Source of the DNA: JBBIWA01 sp037439425
GTDB taxonomy: Bacteria; Acidobacteriota; Blastocatellia; RBC074
NCBI GenBank assembly: GCA_037439425.1
Contig: JBBIWA010000010.1
Coordinates: 1 to 64,000 of the forward strand
DNA length: 64,000 nt
Reading direction: 5' to 3'
Below, in pieces: positions 44,363 to 52,904 of the stretch. The notes below the pieces were generated by a model that worked only from the letters and a program-made list of their open reading frames with translations, had not been told where the DNA came from and made no database searches. The position numbers were made by a program, and so were the translations under genes. Numbering within the stretch: the stretch's first letter is position 1; each line of letters begins with the position of its first letter.

Positions 44363-45373
44363 CTACCTTGGGGTAACAGTCTGTGTGATGTCTGCGAGTG
44401 CTACTGGAGCGCCTTGACGCGCTTTGCTCAGATCGGCAGCTTCCATAAAAGCCATGATCTCCAGCGTCTCTTCCGGCGCCACCGGCGGCACCCCGGTTTG
44501 GAAGAACTTGATGATCTCTACCATCAGGCCGCGGTAATCAGTCTTCATCGGCGGATTCGAGGCGATCACGGATTTGCTGCCAAAGACGACTGCGCCATAC
44601 GGCGTGGCGCCCTGGCGGATGCCGCGCACCGTGCCTGTGCGGCCGTCTTTCCAGCGGCCCACGACAACATCGGCCCCTTTGGTATGAACGCGTGTGACGG
44701 TTTCGCAGCCCGGCCCCATTAGTGTGTAGAGCATCTCCACCGCGTGAATACCGTACCAGAACAGGTCTGGATGATGCGGTTCGGTGGGCGCAGGGCCGTA
44801 AGTGAAAGCGCCGAGAATCTCACCGAGCTTGACATTATGCTTCATCGCTTGAATTTCAGCAACGAAGCGCAGGCTGGAGGTGCTGAAAAACGGGGTGCGA
44901 GACTCACGCGCCAGGCGGACGATCTCGTAAGCTTCGCGATAGCTGCTGGCAAAAGGTTTGTCAATGAAGACTCGTTTCCTGGCCGCAAGGACCGGGCGCA
45001 CTTGTGGAAGATGGGCGCGCCCATCCACGCTCGTCAAGATCACAGCATCCACCTTCTGGCACAGCTCTTCAATCGAGCTGACCAGTTCTACGCCCCATTT
45101 GTCGCGCAGCTCTGCCGTGAAGCCTTCAATTCTGCTCGCGCTCGCTTCCACATCTGCGCTGCCGCCTTTGAAAGCAGCGACGACACGGCCACCGGGCACG
45201 TGGTCGGGCCTTAAGGGATCATTGAGCAATTGTGTGAACTGAATGACGTGCGAAGTATCCAGCCCGATCAAGCCGATCTTAAGCGGCGTCAGCTTCGTCT
45301 CGCTCTGCGAAGGCAAGCCGGTGACCGGAAGCAGGATGATTGAGCAGAACATCAATCGGGCGATTGTGCGCAT
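44363..45373 (-). CDS. Exported Gfo/Idh/MocA-family oxidoreductase
   Basis: 336 residues. A signal peptide (about 4-22) precedes the Rossmann start LKIGLIGLDTSHVIQFTQ; VDAVILTSVDGRAHLPQV and KRVFIDKPFASSYREAYEIV (with the conserved Lys-Pro) follow. NAD(P)-dependent sugar or inositol dehydrogenases of this family usually lack signal peptides, but exported versions are known. The coenzyme glycine motif GLIGLDTS is atypical, lacking the second Gly-x-Gly pair. Substrate unknown. GGGGGGAAGT precedes the ATG. Confidence 0.85.
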   Translation of the reverse strand: MRTIARLMFCSIILLPVTGLPSQSETKLTPLKIGLIGLDTSHVIQFTQLLNDPLRPDHVPGGRVVAAFKGGSADVEASASRIEGFTAELRDKWGVELVSSIEELCQKVDAVILTSVDGRAHLPQVRPVLAARKRVFIDKPFASSYREAYEIVRLARESRTPFFSTSSLRFVAEIQAMKHNVKLGEILGAFTYGPAPTEPHHPDLFWYGIHAVEMLYTLMGPGCETVTRVHTKGADVVVGRWKDGRTGTVRGIRQGATPYGAVVFGSKSVIASNPPMKTDYRGLMVEIIKFFQTGVPPVAPEETLEIMAFMEAADLSKARQGAPVALADITQTVTPR

Positions 45374-45592
45374 ACTTCCCCCCCACGGTTATCAGAGAAT
45401 TGGGGTTTAAAGGTGCGGAAAGAGCCCTGGCACCTGCTGGCAATACTGTTCCTACTCTTGGCCGACCTAGGTAGGTGCGTCTCGTGCGCTCACTTCTTCG
45501 GAGCCAGCTCGTTGAAGGAAGCAAGCGCGCATCTCGCGCGCACCAGGGAAAAGCATCTTCTTGAATGCTATAGCAGGGGCGTTAGGTAATAC

Positions 45593-45994
45593 CTAATCTC
45601 GTCTATCAGGGCTATCTCTCTTTCTGCCCTTTGTCTTTGCGTAGCGAGCCATCACCCACCCGTAGATTCCTAGATTGACCACCAGAACAAACAGCCCGAG
45701 GCTGATTTGCCAGCCGCGCGTCAGCAGCTCGGGATAAAGCAACGGAATAATATAATGCTCAATGAAGCTTTCGCCATAGCCCGCGGCCCCGCTTCTTCGA
45801 CGTAGCCAATTCTCCAACGGCGTCAGCGGGCAGACCCAGCCGGCGAATTCGATCAGCATCGCCCATAACACAGCTGGTAGATGAAACCACACGCAACGTT
45901 TCCATCTGAGCACCAGCAGCCCGCCAAAAACTACGAAGAGAATGAAAGCGAAATGAACGACCACGACCAGATCGGCGAAGATGCGGTAAAGCAT
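45593..45994 (-). CDS. DUF2784 membrane protein
   Basis: 133 residues, four TM segments (about 7-29, 40-55, 78-92, 97-118). Pattern ADLVVVVHFAFILFVVFGGL, CVWFHLPAVLWAMLIEFAGW and CPLTPLENWLRR is characteristic of DUF2784. Function unknown. Begins 1 bp after the stop of the beta-lactamase-like gene, so the two are co-translated. Confidence 0.88.
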   Translation of the reverse strand: MLYRIFADLVVVVHFAFILFVVFGGLLVLRWKRCVWFHLPAVLWAMLIEFAGWVCPLTPLENWLRRRSGAAGYGESFIEHYIIPLLYPELLTRGWQISLGLFVLVVNLGIYGWVMARYAKTKGRKRDSPDRRD

Positions 45995-45995
45995 G

Positions 45996-47174
45996 TCAGG
46001 CCGTCCGGGAATGGGCTTTAAGCAGGTCCATGGCTTTATCAGCCAGCTTGATCAAATGCTGATGCGCGCGATGCCCATTGGTCAAAATTGCGAAGCCGAG
46101 CTTTTGAGTGCGATTGCCGAGCAGAAAGGCGGTATATCCCGGTACGCTGCCACTGTGGGCAAAGTAGCGATCGCCATTGCGCTCAGCCACCCACCAAGTC
46201 AACCCGAAACCGGCTTCTTCGTTGCCCCACAGCCCTTCTACCGGGCCTTTGAATTTATCGTACTGGCGCGTGAACATCTGCTCCAGGGTCTGCTCGCTGA
46301 TGATCCTTCTCCCTTTGAAGAGGCCGCCATTCAGGTTCGCGATCAACCAGTTGGCCTGATTCAGCACCGTTCCGTAGACAATTCCTGCAGGCCAAACGCT
46401 GGCTTTGAGCCGCACCGCCGGCGTGAGCCGCCCGGTCTTTTCATCTGGCACGTAGGGGATGGCTAAGCGCTCTTCCATATCTGGCCGAGGCATAAAGTCG
46501 GTGCTTTCCATCTCCAGCGGCTGGAAAATGTGTTGGTGAATGTACTGCTTGTAAGGCACGCCAGAGATCTGCTGCACGAGATAACCGATCAGCGCGTAGG
46601 CCATATTTGAGTAGACGACTTTTTGCAGCGGCGGGGTGCTGACTTTGAGCGAGCGCTTCAAATATTCTTCCAGCAACGGTGGGGCCGTCTCGCCCCAGAC
46701 CGGATGCGGCCCGAAATCAGGTGGAAGGCCCGAAGTATGCGTCAGCAGATGCCGGAACGTGACAGGTTGCTTCGGGTCTTCGTTTTGAATCTTGAAATCG
46801 GTGAGATAGTCATTGACCCGATCATCGAGTTTGAATTTGCCCTGTTCCATCAGTTGCAGCAAAGCGACACTTGACATGGTCTTGAAGGTCGAGCCGATCA
46901 GGTAGACTGTGCTGGGAGTGGCTGGAGTGCGCGCCCAAAGATTTGATTCGCCGTAGGCTGCTGTCCAGATGATGCTATCTCCGGCTACCAGGGCAATCGT
47001 GGCCGAAGGGATCTTGCCTTCGATCATGGTGCGTCTGATCTCTGGCTCAAGCTCTGCCACGACCCGATCGATTTCAATCTTTCCAACAGCGGTGGTCCTG
47101 ACCCCTGGCAAGATCAGGCCGGCGATCAGAACTATTATGAATGTTTTGCAGCGCAACAGATTTGAAAGTCTCAT
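45996..47174 (-). CDS. Beta-lactamase-fold serine hydrolase (class C-like)
   Basis: 392 residues, N-terminal signal segment about 11-29. Catalytic motifs of the serine beta-lactamase/DD-peptidase superfamily: SxxK as STFK (GSTFKTMSSVALLQL), Tyr-Ser-Asn as VVYSNMAYALIGYL, and a HxG-type third motif in FAHSGSVPGY. LLTHTSGLPPDF is also typical. Probably an exported esterase or peptidase rather than a true beta-lactamase. Upstream lies the four-copy hairpin repeat array. Confidence 0.9.
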   Translation of the reverse strand: MRLSNLLRCKTFIIVLIAGLILPGVRTTAVGKIEIDRVVAELEPEIRRTMIEGKIPSATIALVAGDSIIWTAAYGESNLWARTPATPSTVYLIGSTFKTMSSVALLQLMEQGKFKLDDRVNDYLTDFKIQNEDPKQPVTFRHLLTHTSGLPPDFGPHPVWGETAPPLLEEYLKRSLKVSTPPLQKVVYSNMAYALIGYLVQQISGVPYKQYIHQHIFQPLEMESTDFMPRPDMEERLAIPYVPDEKTGRLTPAVRLKASVWPAGIVYGTVLNQANWLIANLNGGLFKGRRIISEQTLEQMFTRQYDKFKGPVEGLWGNEEAGFGLTWWVAERNGDRYFAHSGSVPGYTAFLLGNRTQKLGFAILTNGHRAHQHLIKLADKAMDLLKAHSRTA

Positions 47175-47199
47175 CCTCGTTTTCTCCTCCTCAGAAAAA

Positions 47200-47655
47200 C
47201 CCTAGGCAGGCACGCATCCTTGCGTGCCTGTCCTCGTTAAGCCAGCCATTACCGCAGAGAAAGCACGCTGGAAGCGTGCGCTCGTGAGGGTTTCATCATC
47301 TCTCCCGCGTCGTCCGTGACGACATCAACGGCTCCTGCGGAAAAACCCTGGGAGCGCACGCATCCTTGCGTGCTCATTGGGGCTGAAGATCTTGCACGCT
47401 AGATCAGCGTGCGCTCGTGAGGGTTTGATCGTCTCTCCCGCGTCGCAGCGCGAGCTGAATGACTCCTAGGAAAAACCCTGGGAGCGCACGCATCCTTGCG
47501 TGCTTATTTCCATCAAGCGAGTCGTCATCTTCAGACTAAGCACGCTAGAAGCGTGCGTACCCAGGCTTAGAAAGTCCCTAGGAGCGCACGCCGCTGGCGT
47601 GCTCGTCTGGTTAAGAGTGAAAATCCTGCACGCTAGATCAGCGTGCCTACCCAGG
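47200..47655. repeat. Array of four hairpin repeat units
   Basis: Units at about 47200-47290, 47346-47423, 47476-47565 and 47576-47655. Each starts CCCTGGGAGCGCACGC (or variant) with hairpin GCACGCATCCTTGCGTGC, has a 25-45 bp core, then hairpin GCACGCTAGAAGCGTGC or variant, and ends CTCGTGAGGG or TACCCAGG. Between units, TCTCCCGCGTCG and CTCCTGCGGAAAAACCCTGG recur. It fills the 570-bp gap upstream of the beta-lactamase-like gene; no gene is present in the rest of 47175-47744. Confidence 0.85.
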
Positions 47656-47744
47656 TTCTTATCGTTTCTCTCGCGTCGCCCAAGCGACACAGCGCACTTT
47701 GTCGCAGGGCGTCGTCGCACGAGCTGCAGAACTCCTTTGCAGAG

Positions 47745-48512
47745 TCAACGGGAATGCTCTGCAGCAAGTCCAAACCATAGGAGATAGTTCTGCTCGCCGG
47801 GCAGTTCGCACTCGGCCAGCAACTGGAACCCGGCACGCCGGGCTTCGGAGATGACGAACTCCCTGGCGACCATATGCTCGTCAGTGGATGCGGGAGGCTG
47901 CTGGGCCTGAGCTGGCTTCTGGGCCAGCAGCCAGCGCGCTTGTTCCCGTAATTTCGGGCTATCCTGGTCAATGATGGCCAGACGAGCGCCAGGCTTCAAC
48001 GCCAGACGCACACGACGCAGCAGCGCCACAGGCGAGGCAATTTCGTGGTAAGTCTTCAGGATCATTGCAACATCGACAGCAGCCGGGGGAAGTTTGGGAT
48101 CGTTTTCTTCACTGAGAATCGTGCGCACGTTAAATACTTTCTCCCGGGCAGCTCGCTTACGGATGTAAGCGAGCATGCGCGGCTCAATGTCTACTGCATA
48201 AACCAGGCCTTCGGCTCCCACTCGACGCGCGGCGTGAAAGGTGAAATAGCCACTGCCAGCGCCAATGTCAGCCACTACCTTGCCTGGCCCAATTCCTAAC
48301 ACCTCCATCGTTTGCTCAATCAGCAGCTCACGATCGCGCTGCGGATTGTCAAAGCTGGCCGGATCGCCTCGATATGGCTTGGCTACTGGCCGCCAGATGC
48401 GATCAAGCTCATCTATTGACTGGCTTGGTCGGGGCCGGACCTCACAGCCACTGCTCATCAACAGAGCGAGCCACACTCCCAAGATCCATTTTCGAGAGAC
48501 CTGACCTGTCAT
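47745..48512 (-). CDS. SAM-dependent methyltransferase-like lipoprotein
   Basis: 255 residues from ATG 48512; a longer reading to 48614 would bury the signal sequence. N-terminus ends in LALLMSSGC, a lipobox with Cys at about residue 23, so it is exported and lipid-anchored. The class I motif is clear: VVADIGAGSGYFTFHAARRV, VYAVDIEPRMLAYI, and DVAMILKTYHEIASP. A methyltransferase fold outside the cytoplasm is odd because SAM is cytoplasmic, but such lipoproteins occur in several phyla. Divergent from the HIT gene. Confidence 0.85.
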   Translation of the reverse strand: MTGQVSRKWILGVWLALLMSSGCEVRPRPSQSIDELDRIWRPVAKPYRGDPASFDNPQRDRELLIEQTMEVLGIGPGKVVADIGAGSGYFTFHAARRVGAEGLVYAVDIEPRMLAYIRKRAAREKVFNVRTILSEENDPKLPPAAVDVAMILKTYHEIASPVALLRRVRLALKPGARLAIIDQDSPKLREQARWLLAQKPAQAQQPPASTDEHMVAREFVISEARRAGFQLLAECELPGEQNYLLWFGLAAEHSR

Positions 48513-48655
48513 GAAAGTGGCGCGTAACCTCCCGCTCGCTTCAACTTCCCTGAAATGATGGATTTTTATCACCTGATCAGTTATGTTTTCATTGTAATCT
48601 TTATCTTGAGTCAAGAATGCTTTGATATTAACTGCTCAACCTAAAAGGAGAGAGA

Positions 48656-49006
48656 ATGGCAGAGCCCGATTGCCTCTTTTGCAAGATTGTCACCGGAGAG
48701 GTTCCCTCCACCAAGGTCTACGAGGATGAGAAAGCAGTGGCCTTCAGAGACATCAATCCTCAAGCTCCTGTCCATGTGCTCATTGTCCCCCGCGAACATA
48801 TTGAATCGCTCAACGACGCTGGTCAAGGCGATGAGCTGTTGATCGGCCACCTGCTGCGCCTGGCACCTAAAATCGCCAATCAACTCGGCGTGGCTGAAGA
48901 AGGGTTCAGGACCGTCATCAATACGGGCGCCGAAAGTGGCCAGAGTGTATGGCACCTGCATCTCCACGTGCTTGGGGGACGGCGCATGGCCTGGCCACCG
49001 GGCTAG
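48656..49006 (+). CDS. HIT-family nucleotide hydrolase (HinT-like)
   Basis: 116 residues, full length for HinT. CLFCKIVTGEVPSTKVYED at the start and the catalytic HLHLHVLGG at the end (His triad), with RTVINTGAESGQSVWHLHLH between. These enzymes hydrolyse aminoacyl- or phosphoramidate adenylates. AAGGAGAGAG precedes the ATG. A terminator-like hairpin follows 45 bp after the stop. Confidence 0.95.
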   Translation: MAEPDCLFCKIVTGEVPSTKVYEDEKAVAFRDINPQAPVHVLIVPREHIESLNDAGQGDELLIGHLLRLAPKIANQLGVAEEGFRTVINTGAESGQSVWHLHLHVLGGRRMAWPPG

Positions 49007-49047
49007 GCTGACTCGCTGCGGCCGGTGACCCAGATGACTATCACTGC

Positions 49048-49082
49048 TGCCGATGGCCAGTAAGGCCAGGTAGGCTTTTTTT
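49048..49082 (+). terminator. Rho-independent terminator after the HIT gene
   Basis: GCC-GAT-GGCC-AGTAA-GGCC-AGGTA-GGC forms a nested stem followed immediately by seven T (about 49076-49082). Confidence 0.55.
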
Positions 49083-49126
49083 GCCTCTTCTTGAAGAAAG
49101 AGTTCAGAGGCGACCAATTTATAAAC

Positions 49127-49876
49127 TCACAGTCTCTTTGTGGCACTAAGAAGCGAAGCCGAGTGACGGTCCAAAAACAGCGTGGTCGCCGGATGCCGCC
49201 GCAGAATTGAAGCCGGGTACTGAGGGCTGATCTCTAATTCAAGGCAGTTGCGTACGGCTTGAGCTTTGCGTCCATCTGGCACCACACAGATGATGTGACG
49301 AGACCGGAGAATCTGTTGGATAGACATGGAGATGGCAGTACGCGGGACTTCTTCCAAACTGCTGAACCATCCTTCGCCCAACTGCTGCCGGCGGCAGGCT
49401 TCATCAAGCTGTACGACAAGGTAAGGCTCTTCGGTCTCGAAATCGGCTGGCGGATCGTTGAAAGCCAGATGGCCGTTTTCGCCAATCCCCACAAAAGCAG
49501 TGTCAATCGTGCAACGCGAGATCAGCTCGCCCAGCCTTCGACATTCAGCTACCGGGTCTGCGGCTTCACCATTGACGAAATGAAACGTACCCGGATGGAG
49601 GCGATCAACGATCCGCTCTTTCAGGTAGCGCCTGAAACTTGCCGGATGCGACTGAGAGAGCCCGACATATTCGTCCAGATGAAAGAAAGTCGTGCGAGAC
49701 CAATCGAGCTCCGGGGCTTGCGTCAGCGCTTCGAGGAATTCAAACTGCGAGGCTCCCGTCGCCGCGATCACATATGCCTGCCCACGTTCGGCAATCGCCT
49801 GACGTATGATCTCAGCCGCTTGACGAGCGGCGGCCTGAGCTAGCTCCTGTTTTGAACTGAAAATTTGAATCTCCAT
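49127..49876 (-). CDS. nagB: Glucosamine-6-phosphate deaminase
   Basis: 249 residues. Converts glucosamine-6-phosphate to fructose-6-phosphate and ammonia. Motifs: VIAATGASQFEFLEAL (phosphate-binding), TTFFHLDEYVGLSQSHPASF (with catalytic Asp/Glu) and AFVGIGENGHLAFNDPPADF (His/Glu site). Slightly shorter than E. coli NagB and closer to 6-phosphogluconolactonase-sized relatives, but the DEYVG and GENGHLAFN motifs favour NagB. Starts 5 bp after the IolE-like gene, so it shares its operon. Confidence 0.9.
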   Translation of the reverse strand: MEIQIFSSKQELAQAAARQAAEIIRQAIAERGQAYVIAATGASQFEFLEALTQAPELDWSRTTFFHLDEYVGLSQSHPASFRRYLKERIVDRLHPGTFHFVNGEAADPVAECRRLGELISRCTIDTAFVGIGENGHLAFNDPPADFETEEPYLVVQLDEACRRQQLGEGWFSSLEEVPRTAISMSIQQILRSRHIICVVPDGRKAQAVRNCLELEISPQYPASILRRHPATTLFLDRHSASLLSATKRL

Positions 49877-49881
49877 GTGCT

Positions 49882-50781
49882 CTAAATGCCAATCACGTTC
49901 TTCAGATACTGCCGGCTGCGCAAGGCGCTCTCAAAAGGCTTGACGCCCGGCTGAGTGACATCCACGTCCTGCTCGACGATGGCCCATCCGTCATAACCAC
50001 ACTCACTGAGCCCTTGAATGATCTGAGGAAAATCCACGGCGCCTTCGCCTAGCTCGCAGAAGACACCGCGCCGCACCGCCTCGAGGAAGTCAACACTTTC
50101 CCGGCGAACTGTTTCAAGTACTGCTGGATTGACATCTTTCAAATGCAGATGCCGAATGCGCGCGCCGTACTTGCGCACCGCTTCGACGGGGTTGCCGCCA
50201 CCATAAAAATAGTGGCCCGTGTCAAGACACAGTCCAATCAGTTCCGGGTCCGTGCTTGCGCACAAACGTGCGATCTCCTGCGGCGTTTCGATCAACGTGC
50301 CAGCGTGGTGATGAAACGTTGTGGCCAGCCCTAGCTCGCGCGCGGCCTGCGCGATGCGCGTGAGGAGCTTCACTGCGCCCTCCCATTGCTCGTCATTCAT
50401 TCCATCGCGCGCTTCATTAACGCGCCCGGCTATGCTCATGCGCGCCTGGCTCATCTCATCAGCCAGGACAATCAGCTGTGCGCCCGTTTCAGCCAATACT
50501 CTGGCCAGCGTCATCGCTTGGTCGAACCCCGCTGCGTGGCGTTCCGGCCGCGCCAACGGAAGGGGGACGAAAGCTGAGACCAGCTGCAGACCACGCTTTG
50601 ACAACTCTTCGGTGATCCGCTTCGGCTCTTTCGGAAGGTAACCATGAGGGCCGAGCTCGGTGCCGCTGTAGCCGGCCTGTCTCATCTCGTCGAGGACTTC
50701 GCCATAGGGCTGCTGCTGGCCCCAGCCTTCTACCTCCATAATTCCCCAACTGACCGGAGCCGTTCCGATCCTGATACTCAT
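49882..50781 (-). CDS. IolE-like sugar isomerase/dehydratase (TIM barrel)
   Basis: 299 residues from ATG 50781 behind GGAGGTGG. AP-endonuclease-2-type TIM barrel: GTAPVSWGIMEVEGWG at the start is characteristic of inosose dehydratase (IolE) relatives. Metal ligands are expected in TTFHHHAGTLIETPQEI, LCLDTGHYFYGG, RHLHLKDVNP and FCELGEGAVDFP. Works on an inositol- or keto-sugar intermediate in the cytoplasm. Neighbours are a ribose-type ABC transporter and NagB. The exact substrate is not fixed by sequence. Confidence 0.85.
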   Translation of the reverse strand: MSIRIGTAPVSWGIMEVEGWGQQQPYGEVLDEMRQAGYSGTELGPHGYLPKEPKRITEELSKRGLQLVSAFVPLPLARPERHAAGFDQAMTLARVLAETGAQLIVLADEMSQARMSIAGRVNEARDGMNDEQWEGAVKLLTRIAQAARELGLATTFHHHAGTLIETPQEIARLCASTDPELIGLCLDTGHYFYGGGNPVEAVRKYGARIRHLHLKDVNPAVLETVRRESVDFLEAVRRGVFCELGEGAVDFPQIIQGLSECGYDGWAIVEQDVDVTQPGVKPFESALRSRQYLKNVIGI

Positions 50782-50799
50782 TTCCACCTCCGCACATGG

Positions 50800-50855
50800 T
50801 AGTCAGTAGGAGGAGCGCCTTTCTTTACTGATTACTGGCTACCGACTACTGACTA
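50800..50855. repeat. Inverted repeat TAGTCAGTAG / CTACTGACTA
   Basis: 10-bp perfect stem (50800-50809 with 50846-50855) between the IolE-like gene and the sugar-binding protein gene. Same word family as the direct repeat at 6338-6372. Confidence 0.5.
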
Positions 50856-50861
50856 CTAGTA

Positions 50862-51809
50862 TTACTTCAAATACTCATCTGCGTTCTCTTTGGTCACCAG
50901 CGTCGTGCCGGTATCAATCCGTTTTTCGATCTTCTGGCCGCTGAGCACCTTGATCGCCGATTCAACTGCCAGCTTGCCCATCTGGGCCGGATGCTGAGCA
51001 ACAACCGCGTCCATCTGTCCGGCTTTGACCGCGCGAACGGCTTCTTGCCCGGCGTCAAATCCGATGAGTTTGACTTTGCCGGTGAGCTTGCGCGCCGCAA
51101 TCGCTTCCATTGCGCCGAGCGCCATTTGATCGCTGGTAGCAAAGACGGCGTCCAGGTCAGGATAGGTGGTCAACAAATTCTCCATCACCGACATCGCTTT
51201 GGCTCGCTCGCTGTCAGCCGGTTGAATAGCCAGTAATTGCATGCCCGGCGCGTCCGAGATCGCTTCCTGAAATCCGGCAACACGATCAGCGTGAGCAATC
51301 ACACCTGAAATGCCTCGGATCACCGCGACCTTGCCTTTGCCATTAAGCAGCTTGACCAGAAACTCGCCAGCCAGCCTTCCGCCTAATTGGTTGTCGGTCC
51401 CGATGTAGGTCAACTTATCCGGCCAAGGCGCGTCGGTATCTACCAGCAGCACCGGAATGCCGGACCTTCTGGCCTTGCTGAGCACCGGCACTACTTCGGC
51501 AGCGCCGGCCGGGGCAACTGCGATGGCTGAGACCTTCTTCAAAACCTGGTCTTCGAGGATCGAGACCTGCTGGTCAATGTTGATCTCGCGTTCGGGAGCC
51601 AGCACTGAGAGCTCGACCTCAGGATGCGCGGCCGCAGCTTCTTCCGCCCCTTTCTTCAGCGTCAGCCAGAATTCGCTGTCCAGCGCTTTCGTCACTACGA
51701 CAATGTGCTTCTTCCTACCTGGTTCCGTGCCGCTACTGCAACCAGTAGCCAACAGCAGCCAAACCACAGCTAGAGTTACCACTCCCCACCTTATGATTAG
51801 TCCTTTCAT
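50862..51809 (-). CDS. Ribose-type ABC transporter substrate-binding lipoprotein
   Basis: 315 residues. Lipobox LLATGC (Cys24). Periplasmic-binding-protein type 1 fold of the RbsB group: HIVVVTKALDSEFWLTLKKG, SILEDQVLKKVSAIAVAPAG, YIGTDNQLGGRLAGEF and VFATSDQMALGAMEA. Captures a sugar or polyol outside the membrane for the permease and ATPase encoded just upstream (51867, 52905). Ligand unknown; IolE-like and NagB neighbours suggest inositol or an amino sugar. Confidence 0.93.
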   Translation of the reverse strand: MKGLIIRWGVVTLAVVWLLLATGCSSGTEPGRKKHIVVVTKALDSEFWLTLKKGAEEAAAAHPEVELSVLAPEREINIDQQVSILEDQVLKKVSAIAVAPAGAAEVVPVLSKARRSGIPVLLVDTDAPWPDKLTYIGTDNQLGGRLAGEFLVKLLNGKGKVAVIRGISGVIAHADRVAGFQEAISDAPGMQLLAIQPADSERAKAMSVMENLLTTYPDLDAVFATSDQMALGAMEAIAARKLTGKVKLIGFDAGQEAVRAVKAGQMDAVVAQHPAQMGKLAVESAIKVLSGQKIEKRIDTGTTLVTKENADEYLK

Positions 51810-51866
51810 GGTTCATTCTCCTGGATCAAGGATGAGCGTCAAGATGACTGAATCACTCATCAAGCC

Positions 51867-52901
51867 CTATTTACTGATTAACATTCGACTCTTCATCGCT
51901 CGCTGGCGCCACACATCAATCCAAACAGCGACAACGATCACCGTGCCGATGACCACTGTTTGCCAGTAAGCTGAGACGTTGAGTAGGTTCAAACCATTCC
52001 TGAGCACGCCCATAATGAGCGCGCCGATCAATGTTCCCCACACCGAGCCGACGCCGCCAAAGAAACTCGCGCCACCGATGATCACCGCGGCAATCGCATC
52101 CAGCTCAGCGCCCATCCCGGCTAACGGAAAGCCAGAATTCATGCGCCCGGCCAGCACGACTGCGCCTAATGCAGCCAGTCCGCCGCTTAGCGCATAGACC
52201 GTCGTCAATCGCCGAGCGACGGGGATGCCCGACATCAAGGCGGCCTGCTGATTGCCGCCGATAGCATAAATGTCTCGGCCCAGCGTAGTGCGCGTCAGAA
52301 AGATGTGAAAGAGTGTGTAAACAACTAACACCAGGACTACTGGCGCGGGGATGTAGAAGATAGTGCCTGCACCGAGAAAGCGAAAATCATCCGGCAATTC
52401 TGAAATAGGATAACCCCCGGAGATCACCAGCGCCAGCCCGCGCGCCACATTCATCATACCGAGCGTCGGGATAAACGGATGCGGCAGTCTCAATCTGGTC
52501 AGCAACAAGCCATTCACCATTCCGAGCGCTGCGCCGATGGCAATCGCTGCCACAATGGTCAGCCCAGACGGCGCGCCCGCTTTGACCATCATCGCCGCCA
52601 GCACGCAGGACAATCCCAGAACCGAGCCGACGGAAAGGTCAATTCCAGCAGTGATAATGACCAGCAATTGTCCCAGCGCCAGCAGCGCATTGACCGCCGA
52701 TTGGCGAAAGACGTTGATCAAATTATCGAAGGTTAAAAAGAATGACGAAAGCGAGCTGAAGACCAGACATAGCAACACCAAACCCAGCAGCGGCCCGAAG
52801 CGCCGCAGCAACTGCCCCGGCATGCTTGGCCAGAAAGCGCGCCCTACGCTCTGTTTGCGCACGACTGGCTCTTGAGCCTGCTCTGCGCGTTGATCCATCA
52901 T
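51867..52901 (-). CDS. Ribose-type ABC transporter permease
   Basis: 344 residues, eight to ten TM segments. RbsC-family signatures: NALLALGQLLVIITAGIDLS, VGSVLGLSCVLAAMMVK and GGASFFGGVGSVWGTLIGAL near the C-terminus. Hydrophilic N-terminus of about 28 residues. Starts 3 bp after the ATPase gene stop, so the two are co-translated. Confidence 0.94.
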   Translation of the reverse strand: MMDQRAEQAQEPVVRKQSVGRAFWPSMPGQLLRRFGPLLGLVLLCLVFSSLSSFFLTFDNLINVFRQSAVNALLALGQLLVIITAGIDLSVGSVLGLSCVLAAMMVKAGAPSGLTIVAAIAIGAALGMVNGLLLTRLRLPHPFIPTLGMMNVARGLALVISGGYPISELPDDFRFLGAGTIFYIPAPVVLVLVVYTLFHIFLTRTTLGRDIYAIGGNQQAALMSGIPVARRLTTVYALSGGLAALGAVVLAGRMNSGFPLAGMGAELDAIAAVIIGGASFFGGVGSVWGTLIGALIMGVLRNGLNLLNVSAYWQTVVIGTVIVVAVWIDVWRQRAMKSRMLISK

Positions 52902-52904
52902 TGA

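Noticed and set aside
47200..47655. Possible CRISPR array in the hairpin-repeat cluster
   Set aside because: Units are diverged double hairpins with uneven spacing and variable cores; not repeat-spacer architecture.
48590..48640. Standard sigma-70 promoter pairs between the divergent methyltransferase and HIT genes
   Set aside because: TTGACT and TACAAT words are present, but spacing (12-14 bp) is wrong in either direction.
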